Below are positions 48,610 to 60,000 of a DNA stretch of 64,000 nucleotides, piece by piece. Within the stretch, counting starts at the first letter, position 1; each line of letters starts with the position of its first letter. The position numbers and the translations under genes were made by a program. The stretch is from Aquanectria penicillioides (Eukaryota > Ascomycota > Sordariomycetes > Hypocreales > Nectriaceae): assembly GCA_003415625.1 (NCBI GenBank), contig PYIU01000001.1, positions 3,286,746 to 3,350,745 of the forward strand, written 5' to 3'. The notes under the pieces are model-generated. The model was not told the DNA's origin. It was given only the letters and a program-made list of their open reading frames with translations, and made no database searches.

Positions 48610-51600
48610 ACCATCGGCCAGAACAGATTGTTCACGAAGGTGATTAGATCTAGGTTGGGGGGTCTGATTACACTTCCAGTGGGGTTCTCATGTCCGTGTT
48701 ACACTCAAATGGTCATACCCTGACATGAGAAAGTATGATACACAGCTTATTTTGGCACTAGAGACATGTTCCATACGGGCAGGCACATTCAATCACGGTG
48801 ACTTCCGTCAATCGAGGGGTGGATCAAATCTTGATGATGGTATTGATCCGCTCACTTGGGCTGACACCTTCAGCCGGGGAGGGGTTTTTGTGCCCCCCTC
48901 ACGGCTTGAGTAATATTGTTATATCACATACAATGGATGAAATCATCCACTTTAACCACACAGGAGGCGTACCTCTAACAAGACATAAGAAATTTTGGAG
49001 ACACGTAATACAGCACTTGCCTAATTTGGCTAGATCATGCATCTTATTTGTATATTGGCACCCTAGGTATGATAAATCACGTACCCGAAGATATTTCGTT
49101 TCTTCTCGCAGCAGCATACACAAAAAATCTCAGGTCCACCCCCAGTCCGTTCAATGTCGTCCATGATGTTGAACCGGGATGGAGAGCTTCAGGTGAGGCA
49201 CGAGGAAATTTCAGGTACGAGAGAACACACGAGGATAATAGAAGCCAACTATGAGGCATAACAAAATGACAAAGTGGTGGATGACGAACAGCTCCTTTAT
49301 ATGCACGGGGTACTCCATCTTATTTATCCCACTGTGAGAAAAAGCTTAACAAATCCAAGTGTAATAATTCTCATCAAAGTTTGACAGACACATTGCTCAT
49401 ATCATCCATTTCAAGCCTAGAATGCATATTGTGTATTTTTACAATTCATAGGCTCCATCGATCTCAAGGATAAACCGTGCATTTCAAGATACGTAAGCGC
49501 AAGCACTAATTCCCATTCAAAGAACGTGCCACAATCGACTTCTCAAGATGAAATTTATTCGTGAGATTTACAAGTACAGATGAATCCTCTAGAAAAAAAT
49601 AACCAGTAATCTGTCATTTAGCGTGTAGTAAAGACTTGAACCCGCGTTGTGGCAAGCCACCACAGGATCTACTCATGAACCACACGCGCAGCACAAAGGC
49701 CTAAATTAGCAATGACAAGCAATGAATCAACCACGAGCAAGTTAAAATCTTACGTAGCAAAGTAACGATGCCCGTGATTGAAATGTCCCATGACGACTAC
49801 TGCAGCCACAACCACCTTACGTTTCAGAAACGGCCTGAGGGGGAGTTTGCAAGGAAGGTAAGGAGCCAGCAGCCTGCTGTCGCAGGAAAGATGAAGTCAT
49901 GGATGCTCAATACGGTGAAATGTGGCTGACGTTAAGTCCCGACTACATCCATGTGGGACTCAGGGACCCGGTACGCCGTTTCTCCAGCCATTCTACTGAT
50001 ACTTGGTAGCTGGGTGACCATCTACTCAGGGATCCACGAGCACAAGGACGATATGAACTTACCCATTGGGGTTGCGAATAACTCACAAAGGAAGGTGCAA
50101 AGTCAAAACCCCTCACCAACACTACAGTGGTTTCAATTTCACGAGACATCATTTCTCCCAGCATTTTACTAGAGCGCCAGACTCCACAGTTTAACCAAGT
50201 CAAGAGAAAGAGAAAGGACGAAGGAACCTTGGGTCTCGCCGAATGAGAGCCTTTGAAACCGAGAAGCCAAGAGCGAAGCATGAATTGCACAGGATCCGAA
50301 ATAGCCTTGCCGTAGCGCCAAACCGAGTGGCCAGCGGTCGACAATGACGACGACCTGCGATCGAAGCATGTATCAATGCCTTACGATTACATGCGATGAA
50401 CCATGATAACAATAGTCCACACACAGCGAATTTGAATATCACATCCAGATGACCCTACCTCTTACAACGAAACGAACGAAACTCGAATCGGACGACCAAA
50501 TACCTCGAAAGATCCGATGCATGACCCGGATGAGTTGATAACTCTCAAATCCGACCCCCACTATGCGATTTTAAACTGAATTGTTTTACCCCACGTTCAA
50601 CCTTGCATACCCTCCATAACAGCAACATAATCCTGAAACGATGGTTCATTCGATCTAGATGAAATAATTATTGCTAGGAAGAGCCAATGCTCGTCTTTCG
50701 ATACCGTACCGTCAAGGAACCCCGAACACGCAAGACCACCCTCCATATCACAACCCATACTACAAAATCCAAGACTCTGGTTCAAGAATAATTTATGGCT
50801 CCACTTGATAGCAACCAACAGTATTCAATAATCTTCACTGAGGCAATGCTTCTATTATCTGTAACTTCAATTACCAATGTGGGCAGTGTGACATGAGACT
50901 AACTCACAACTCATCTCGATAATGGGAATGATTCATTTTGTTTCTTTTCAACTACCCGAGAATGATTCGAAGTTGAAATTGATTATTCATTGCACTCCAG
51001 AAGTATTTCAGATCAGTGTCACGAGAGTACAAGTCCAAGGACAACTCTGAACTGATGGAGCGAATTAGGTGAAACGAGCTACCACCTTCGCCATACCCCA
51101 TTCATTATCAATTTATTTCCGGAGCCGGCTCTTAATACAACAAATTAGATTACCTTAACAGGCTGTTCTTTTCATGTGTACCGAAATCAATACGAAACTA
51201 CTTCTGCTCAACTACATTTGAGACTCGACTATACGCTGTATGACGTTACACGATTTATCCACAGCCGAACAACATTACACAACTGATCTTGTACACTTAT
51301 CTGACACAAAGATGAAGGGACAAGAATGTCTCTCGCATCTATGGCCAGAGTTATACAACGAAACGATGTCGATGATGATCGACACCCTGAACACTGTCAA
51401 CGAGATTCGGGTATGATCAGTCACAAAGTATGGAACGGGATATTCGTATACCCAATAGGTGCCAATCACATTAGCCAAAAAGAAAGTTAATAATAGCCAA
51501 AAAGGCCAAGATTGATCGAGGAACAGCTATTGGAGAGAATATTGATCATCATGTCAAGGTCCATCCAAGCCTGGGTGGTGAATCATATGAATAAATTATT

Positions 51601-53128
51601 GGTCACAGCCGAAATGCTCAAATCTAACTAGCAGCAGCGACGATCTACTTGATTCTTTGCCAAATACAATTGCCGAATGTTTCATTTTCAGAATTCATCG
51701 GAGCCAAGCTAGGCATCCTCACGAAGACATGTTCATTCGGGGAGTTTCTCGTATGGCATCAGCAAAATGTCTGATACGACCGATTAAGCGAAAACTACGA
51801 AAGAAACATTTGAAATTTCTAAAGCACAAACGCGATCCGAAATAAATTCAATACTGCGAAAATAAAGAGAATGGCACACGGGACAAGGTCAAAATGCGGC
51901 CAACTAGCGCAAACCAACCGCCTTATCACCAATCGCCAATGACTCAACTATGGGACGGAAAATTGGCGAAATTACGAATACGAGCAAATGAAAACGAGGT
52001 CATTAGGCGGCATTCAGTTGTTTCTTCGTGATTGAGAGCATCGCAGATCGATAGACGAGCCTCGTAGGTCTACTCAACATAGTCCTAATCACTAACTTCA
52101 ACTCAACGAATACATCAACGCCACCAAATTTCCAAGGGCGAACGACATTTCGAAAACATGCCGAACGATCCCCTATCTCGATAGGGCTTATCCGACTTTA
52201 CAAGGAGAGTGGGGGGCAGGAAAGTTGATCCACCAAAGAGAGCCCACGCAAAAAAACCCCCCCCCAAAAAAACCCGGCTACCGAGGTAGGGTTGTTGTTA
52301 GCGCTCTCGCAGGTCCCAAGGAAGCCATATACACGCGTCTCCATTGTTGCATCATCTGGGAGTCCAAGTCGGCAGGAAAATTGGCGCAGGCGTGATGCGA
52401 CGCCGGATCATATCATAAATTGGCGAATATCAATGCCGTCATGAGAACGCAGAGAAGGCTGTGGACATGATGAATCCACAAACGTCTCCGCGTGTGGGAT
52501 GCTGCACCTGGACGGACTTGTGGCGGAGCATCAACTGATTACAGCTATCATCCATGATGGCTCTACAACAGCGAACAACCCCGCGTTCGCGAAGGGGGCG
52601 GAGCCAATGGGACTTTGCGAATGACTCCCGAGGCGTAGGGAAGATGACGACTCGTCGAAATTAGGGAGGCATGAATCCTCGACGACATGGCGAGACCCGA
52701 TGATTCGACATATTTTCTCCCAGCCAGCCACCAAGCCGTAGCAGGCACATCGGATTGGGTGCCCTGTGTGACTAGGCAGCGGATTTTGGGAAGCGAACCC
52801 TTGCTCTCGGTGTATTACGAGTGTGTGTTAAGCACTTGCAGATAGGGCCCCCATCGAACACGGAGAATTTCGCACCATACATTGCTAGATGATTATCGAT
52901 ACTAACTGCTGAGTCTATAGATAGTCCCCTGCGTCAAGCTATCTGCATCGCCTCAAATGCAACGTCTAGGTCACACCTGTTGCGTTGCAAAAATATACAG
53001 GCTTGTGGCTTAGACGCTGCAACCCGGGTTTCCAAAGGGTCCCGGCCTAGGTGGGAAATGGTCTGAATGAAAAGCGGGTATCAAAAACGCAACAGGTATT
53101 TCGCAGGTACGTGCCTGCCTGTGTACCC

Positions 53129-53146
53129 TAGGTACCTAGGTACCTA
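53129..53146. repeat. 18-bp TACCTAGG palindrome
   Basis: TAGGTACCTAGGTACCTA is a perfect palindrome. Such TACCTAGG strings are common in intergenic DNA of Sordariomycetes and support the taxonomic guess; no function is implied. Confidence 0.85.
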
Positions 53147-54442
53147 ACCTCCCTCTCAAAGCCTGCCCACGAGTGTGGAACGGGTATCTGCCGTCCACGT
53201 CCCGACCGGGGAGAGGGTGCTTGGGCCCGCTATTCCCCAAAGCGTTGGGACGTCTGATTTGCCTGTGGCCGCACAAACTTGGCAGCACGTCACAGGGGGG
53301 ACAAGGCGTTTAAGGATGGATCCCATGCGAGCGACCCAGATGCTGCATCAGCACTAGCACCAAATGAGGCTCGAGAACGGCGTGGCCGGTATCCCATCCC
53401 TCGTCGATCCAATTCCGCATGCGCTCATGCTCATGGGCCACTGATGACAGCAATAGAGATTGATGTTGTATTGAATTTATTGATCCATCTGAGACTCGTT
53501 CGTCCAAATTTCCCGGCCTGGAGGGGTTTCCCATGTCTCGATTGTGGCGCAGAGATGTGGTTCGTAGGGCTGCATTTACTAGCTTCCGTTTCTGGATGGC
53601 CCCTATTTTGTTCTTTGTCAACCAGCAACGACTCCTTGGCTTCTTACTAACATCCATCCTGCCAATCCCTCTACCATTTCCGAGTGAGCAAGTGACGTGG
53701 GGTTCCCATCATAATCTCACAGCATCATGGGTGGGGGCCGGGTTTCGTTGCAGAACTTGCCTTGAAACCAAGGAGTGCAATCGCTCCTCCTACAGTGCCG
53801 CCACAATGACGCAGGGTGCTTCGAGTCTGCTCATCGTCTTGACGAGGAGCACATTAGTGTGCCACGAGTGGTTTTACCCTGCTCGATTGCAGATCCGTTG
53901 GAGGCGAGGTGAAGGGGATGAATATGCAGCTCGGGTGCTCGAGCCAACGAAGCTCTCCTAGCCATCATGTCCTGGCCAAGCATCGTCGACAGGGAGTGAT
54001 CTTCCAAACATGCAGTACACGTGCAGTCATGGGCTGCTATGATGATGAGCCACAATGGCAGGGGCAAAGCTGCTCCAAGCTCCGTGAAGATCGGGGAAGG
54101 CAAGTGCCAGCCAATCAAGGGCGGCGATTTGGCCACCCGCTCCCGCCCCCCCCTCCCTGCATCGTGAATCCTACAAAGGAACATGGGCCTATACCTGTGT
54201 GGATGTACTGCCCGTGCTCATCCCACCAACCAAACCCATGGTAATTATCAAGGCCATGGTGCGTTCCAAGTTGTTGTGTGGCTAGGAAATAATGGAGGGA
54301 CAACAACGCGTGTGGAGTGACGCCTCCCAAGGCGGGATCCACTGAGCCCGTCGGCTGGGATATCCGGGTAGCTAGACCGCATAGAGGAGATGTGGGTTGA
54401 CCCTTCTTCTCCGCTTCTTCACGCAATGACCTGCTCGTAGAA

Positions 54443-54460
54443 CCTCTCGGGCCCGAGAGG
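54443..54460. repeat. 18-bp perfect palindrome CCTCTCGGGCCCGAGAGG
   Basis: A perfect GC-rich palindrome with no spacer, about 860 bp beyond the bZIP stop codon. Could be a binding site of a dimeric regulator or chance; nothing else marks it. Confidence 0.85.
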
Positions 54461-54748
54461 AACCGTCGTTTCTAGATCACAGCCCTGAGAGAGCGCGTTG
54501 ATATGCAAGGTGCATGAACAGCGTGAGAGATCAACAGAGCGGAAGGAGATCGCTTCGCTTGGCAAAGGAGAGAGACAAGCACGAAAGAAAGAAGACGGCA
54601 TATTGATGGGTATTGATTGGCATTGAAATTGCTATTGGTCGTGACTGTTGCTATGGATTTGGGTATCGAATGACTACATGCGCCTATCTATTGATAATTC
54701 CAACTTGGGGAGAGCGGCGTAGACCACACTCCGGCATTGTACAATACT

Positions 54749-54750
<2 letters not shown>

Positions 54751-54787
<37 letters not shown>
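54751..54787. repeat. (AC)18 microsatellite
   Basis: Uninterrupted dinucleotide run of 37 bases, ACAC...ACA, in non-coding DNA. Confidence 0.97.
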
Positions 54788-54789
<2 letters not shown>

Positions 54790-54916
54790 CAAGCGTCCAG
54801 GGCTACTACTCTCGGTAGGAGCTGTGGGATGCGTTGGGATGAAGACGATGGACTGGGAGCTGGTTTCGTCACACAAGGTTTCATCTGGTTGTGCCCAGAC
54901 CCCGGACCTCGAGAAA

Positions 54917-55067
54917 CGCTGCAAGGCTCGGCACGCCATGTTTCAGACAGGCTTCCCCCTGGCGTGACACCACAAGCTGGCAATGTGCTGGGAGTGGCGC
55001 TGTAAGGCTCAGCGGCGCCCATGTTTCAGAGAGGCGCCCCTGCCAGAGCACCAAGCCTGGAAGCGAC
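54917..55067. repeat. Imperfect tandem duplication, two units of about 70 bp
   Basis: Unit 1 starts at 54,917 (CGCTGCAAGGCTCGG) and unit 2 at 54,998 (CGCTGTAAGGCTCAG); both continue with CCATGTTTCAGA and a GAGCACC/GACACCACAAGC-like stretch. They lie just beyond the 3' end of the bZIP gene. Confidence 0.7.
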
Positions 55068-55319
55068 TGGCGCCGCCTCCAGCGCCTTTCCATCTGAGGC
55101 ACCCTGCTAGCCCGCCTCCCCAGGCGGGGGTTCTTACTGCTGGGTGCTGCTATGTATGGATCTGGCGATTGATGGGGGGGTATGGGTTATTCGGTAATTT
55201 TGAGTATTGGCATGGGGAGGGGGGTTTGCTTTGCTGCTGCTGCTGCTGTCAGCTGTCGCTGTCGCTGTCGCGCCACACACGCCACTGGCACTGGCGTCAG
55301 GCGGCGCTGCGAGCCCTCT

Positions 55320-57077
55320 TCACAGGCACCCGCTAACCAGCTTGAGGAGCTGGTCGTTGGGGATGCGACCGGGATAGCGCAGCAGCAAGATAGCCGCCAG
55401 CACCGTGTTGGAGCGGTTCCGTTGCCACATGTCCCGGTGCTCGGCCGACAATGCCATCATCAATGCCCACAAGTTGGGCAACTGCAAGATTGAAAGAAAA
55501 ACACCCCTGTCAGCGCACTCTGGTCTTGCTCAAGCTCCCCATGTGGTGGTGTGAGGCTGCTGGCCACGTCTGTCTACACACACGAAGCCGGCGGCGGGGT
55601 GGAATTTTGTTTTTTTGGCTTACCTCGTTTTGCATTGCTCTCTTCAAGGCCAAGATGGTCTGGCCGTTGGGGGCCGGGTTCTGCCCGTTCGGTGTTAGGG
55701 GGTTGGCGCTGGCGTTGATGATGCCCTCGAGCGCGCCGCGCGCATCCTCGCCTTCGGAAACAAGCATAGCCTCAGTGGTCTTGAGAAGTTCCTCGTGGAA
55801 CCCCCGTCGCTCCCAGTCGCTCCATTGGCCAGCCCCGCGAAAAACATCTGAGATAACTGAGGGCAGGCCTCGGTTGCGACTCAGGCGCTGCTCAATCGAC
55901 AGCGGGGACGACTCGTCAAAGTTTCCATTGTAGTAGGCCGACACGAGTGCGTCAAAGCTCTCGAAGCCGACGGCCCTTGAGCAGCCAAGCACGTACTCAA
56001 AGCGCTCATCGAGCCCTTGCTCCGCCGACGGCACCGGCGAGCCGGACATGTCCGTCATTGACGCGCCCATGACCCCGCTGCTGCCATCACCGCCTCCAAG
56101 ATGTTGTGGCTCGCCAGCCACCCCTATGGCCTGGTTTTGCGCTTGCAGCGGCGGTTGGGGCTGCTGTTGGTGCTGTTGGTGCGGCTGCTGCGGCGGTGGG
56201 GTCTCGAGCAGCTCAATCGAGGCCGAGTTCTGTCGTCGCGGCTGGTTGAGCATCTCGGCCGTCCAGACGTCGAATGGGTGGTTAAAGTCCATGACGTCGC
56301 TGACCTCTGGTGAGAACATCTGGTGGCGGTTCACTTGATTTGAGCCATAGCTGTTAGTCAATGGCTCTTCGAGCTGGCCGGGTGGGGGTGGTAGCTCGTC
56401 CAACGTACTCATTCTGGCCGCACTGTCGTCCTGAGGACCCAGGTCTCCAAGAGGCGGTGTTGGATGCTTGTTAACCATGTGCTGCTTTGGTAACCGCATG
56501 TAATCTGGCGAAAGTCTATCGTTGGGCTTGGGGGTATGATCGCCCCGCTCGGGGAGCATAGAGCGGTTCTGGGGTGTAGTATCCATGAGCTGCGGTTGAA
56601 TGTATAGAGGCTTGCCAGTCTTGTCCATGGAGTGTTCGTAGAATGAGGCCTGGAGCACCTGTGGCTGTATGTCTTGTTTGTCCGGTGACTTGGGAGTCAG
56701 AGACTCTAATGTGACTGGGGGAGGAGGCCCTTGAGGTCCTACAAGTTGGTCGTGGTGTCGGTTCGTCATGTCGGTGTCCTTGTCGCCGTTATCGAGGTTC
56801 ATCTGCTCATGGTAGTTGACTTTAGCTTGAAGCTTCTCTAGGCGTGCCTTCATGCGTTGGCCTTTGTGGAGCTGTTAGATGCTGTTTCTTTTTCGAATTC
56901 GAATATAAAAGTAAAAAAAAAAAAAATTTGCACGAGGAATGAGTACTGACGATAGCTTCGTTGTGCAATTCTGTTCTGGATCTTCTTCTTCTCTTTGGGG
57001 TCCTTCACATCCGCCCAGCTGGCTTCGAGGCCAACGTCAGTGGCATTCGAGAGAGTGTACCGCTGCACTGCATCCAT
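55320..57077 (-). CDS. bZIP transcription factor with DUF3425-like C-terminus
   Basis: Nuclear DNA-binding regulator. Exons 56,951-57,077, 55,624-56,861 and 55,320-55,481 give 1,527 nt, 508 aa, phases consistent. Intron 1 (89 nt, GTCAGT...AAAG, CTAAC branch) splits the basic region, intron 2 (142 nt, GTAAGC...GCAG). The basic region (about residues 26-48) reads KKIQNRIAQRSYRQRMKARL, with the N-x-x-A-Q-R-x-x-R pattern of fungal bZIPs; a short leucine-poor zipper follows. The middle is Gln/Pro-rich (QQPHQQHQQQPQPP), as in activation regions. The last exon encodes LPNLWALMMALSAEHRDMW and NRSNTVLAAILLL, typical of the DUF3425 tail. ATG at 57,077. Without splicing out intron 2 the protein would end in an unrelated Arg-rich tail. 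It is 6.7 kb from the nearest cluster gene, so a pathway role is only possible. Confidence 0.9.
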
Positions 57078-60000
57078 CTTCGTGGAGAATATATTTACGC
57101 AAAGATCAATAGCAAAGCAGTCGGGTATTGCATCGCATCACACTTCCAATGCATGCTTCCGTAAGACTCTTGATATATATCTATCTGCTGGAGTAGCTTC
57201 GGCAGGAGGAGGTACTGCACAAAGTACATAGTACGTACATCTGGATAGGAACTGGTGCAGCAGGGGCCAGGATGTCCAAGGTCAAGCATCCATGCTGTGA
57301 GGGAATCGCCCCCATGCTCGCTGACCCCTGGCACGTGTCTTATCCAGTTGCCTGATTGATTGGATCCTAATAAGACGAGATTAAGGCCCTAAGGAGAGGC
57401 GTAGCGTTCTCCTCCAATGCCTGTGGGTCAAATTTTATACTTTCGCCCAAGTACTATGGTGAGGACACTGAGAGGGCAGGAAGAGCGGCAAGGAAGCCCC
57501 ACTGCAACATGATCCTTCGTCCCATGGGATCAGCATCTTCGTATATAGTCACCAATGAAGTGGCGGTAGCCTTGCTTCAAATTGGAGCACGCTGTGAAAT
57601 TGGTTCAGGCGTGAGAGTACAGGTGTGAGAGTGCAGCTGGGCAGAGGTGCATCGCCCTCTTCCTCCTCCCTCTTCCTCCTCTCCCGTCTCCTCCACCTCC
57701 TCTTCATCGCCTCCATGCCGCCTATTTTTGGCCCATAATCGCGTTTCGTTCTTAGGGAAGCCGCTGTTGGTGCACAGTGGGCGGCTCCGGGTCGGAACTC
57801 GACGGCTGTCGCGTCTGCCCTTGCGAGCAGTGCCAACACCAACACCGACACCAAAAAGAAATTGTGGCGAAGGGTGTGTATGTGTTTCGGCAGCACAGGG
57901 TGTGTGTTCCACTCGATTTTTTGGGCCACTCCACTCCACTCCCTTTTGGTCTGGCCCTGCACTGTTGTTGCACCCCGTCGTCTTGGGATGTCCCCCTCGT
58001 CATCCGTGCGCTGTGGGCCTGATGGGACGAACCGTTGGAAATGGCGAGTGGCAGTGGAGACGGTCAAACATGTTGTTACGACGGTACAGAAAAGGCATCT
58101 GGGAGGATCTAGCATTGACCATGAAATGCATTCGGTTACGGCGGAGGGCGCTGATCTCTCTTACCTCGGTGGGACATTGTGTGCTAGTATCATACGAGTT
58201 GCTGATTGCGACATAGTAGGTATTCCAAGAAAACCTCCATTCAAAGCCACCAGTTGAGTTTAGCGTGAAATCTGTCTGGTCTCACACTAGGGTTCTAAGG
58301 AATATTCTCTTAGAAGGCTCAGGGACAAAAGGGTAAGTTAAGATGCTATCTTGAACTCAGTAGCCAAAACTCTCTGTGGTGACCCCATTGTAATGATTAA
58401 ACGTGCATACGACGTATGTTTCCTCTCCATCTCAGCGTCTGTCTGTGTGTGCGTGCTTGTGCCCACGTGTTAGCGTATGCCGTATGGGTTTTTTTTTCTC
58501 CTTACGCGCTCGAGCAGCCACCAGCGAAACCTTACATAAGTGGCTTGACGAGGAGGCGATGACGGGCTGTTCTCGCTGACTGCGATCAACGTGTATCTGG
58601 TTCTTTTCGGCTAGCACCCAAAGATATTGTGAAATAATATACGTCAGGCATCTCCGGCGAAGCGACCGAGAACCTACTTACATTGACTGGATACATTTCT
58701 CAATAGAGTTCACTTCGTACGATGATCGTGTGTCGCTTTTTGGAAGGTGGGCCATTTCGCCCATTTTGTTCCCCCCCCCATCCATCCGAAAATGCGACCG
58801 TGAGGCACCCCACGTGTGTTCATCAATATTTGGGGCACCAGAAAGAAATTGTCAAAACACCAGTCTTAGCCTGTTGAATGCCGTCGGCAAGCCACGCAAC
58901 TTGCAAGAGTGCCTACTGCCGGGAGGCTCCTCCGGGGGAACCCCCTGGGGGGGCCCTGTTTGACACTCGGCATCCAAAAAGACTAACTCGTCCAACCGGG
59001 ACTCAAGATCATAGCCATGGGCACACAATCCCACATCAGCGCGATCCACAACATCTAGGATACGAGAATTTCGGACGCCGCACGTCGATGCAAATGGCAC
59101 GAGGGAGGATTAAGCTCACAAGCGAGGCCGAGCTGGAAGCCCTAAATGGCAACAGATCAAAGCGTAGAGATCCAGTAACACGAATCAGAATTATTCCGAG
59201 GCCATGCACATAGGAACCCGAAAGTTAAAAACCAGATGTAGGCAAACGGCCCGCACCACCATTGACCCACATTGTCTCGAACAAATCGCACCCTTACCTG
59301 CCGAACCCGTTATCTCGAAGATATTGTGATCCTCAAACCCTGTGTGGAATCATTTCGACGGGCCCAGATTGGCTAACCTAACCGCTCTGACAGTCGCAGC
59401 CCTTGTGCCTTAGACATACTGGTAGTTGCAGCTTGTGTCAGAGAGTAAACGAAGGACGAATGACCTAGAAATGACCAACCCGAAGTCCACCAACCAAATG
59501 CAGTGTCAGGGAGTGAATCAATACGGCCGCCGGCCGCCACGTTGAGAAGCACAGTAACACCAAGGCGGCTTCCCTGGGGGCGTGAGCAGGAGGTGAAACC
59601 CGGTAACGAGTCTGAGTTCTAAATAATGCAGCACATTTACCCTGGATATACGCCAACTCCGCGGACACGACCAATCCGAAGACATCAAAATGTCATGTTG
59701 CAGCCCGATGAACAGATCACTCCTAAGTAAAAAATTACGGATAGAGATTAGCTGATGACAAAATCAGCGGTGATGTAAGCAGCCTCAAACGTAATTGAGA
59801 TCACAGCCGCAGCATGCCGGGGAGATCATCAGCGGGAACTTGATCCAGTGCAGAGCCGTGCTGTAACACAGGCTATCTAATAAAAGTGTGCCAACTAAGA
59901 CAACAACCCAGCCCTCAAGAGCTTCTGCACGCGAAATCCTAGTGGAGGTCATCAACAACATGTAATTATTGCGTGCAATACCCCATCTCCCGAGTATTCC

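Larger units (their letters stand above)
48610..55319. other. Long region without a convincing gene
   Basis: About 6.7 kb with only short open frames lacking recognisable families, even allowing for introns. Parts near 49,300-52,300 are AT-rich and repetitive in look, as expected for decayed repeats. Landmarks: a mixed poly-A/poly-C run around 52,250-52,276, TACCTAGG palindromes at 53,129-53,146, an 18-bp palindrome at 54,443-54,460, an (AC)n repeat at 54,751-54,787 and a diverged tandem duplication at 54,917-55,067. Confidence 0.55.

Noticed and set aside
49621..49687. tRNA-like fold on the minus strand: 7-bp end pairing (GCGTGTG with TACACGC), a TGTGG/CCACA hairpin and GGTTCAAGTC like a B box
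   Set aside because: Only 67 nt, no U33 in the anticodon loop, T-stem mostly unpaired and no good A box. At best a decayed tRNA or tRNA-derived repeat; a tRNA scan would decide.
58922..58950. Stem-loop-like palindromes GGAGG-CT-CCTCC and GGGGG-AA-CCCCC
   Set aside because: Loops of two bases cannot form good hairpins, and there is no gene end nearby for a terminator role.
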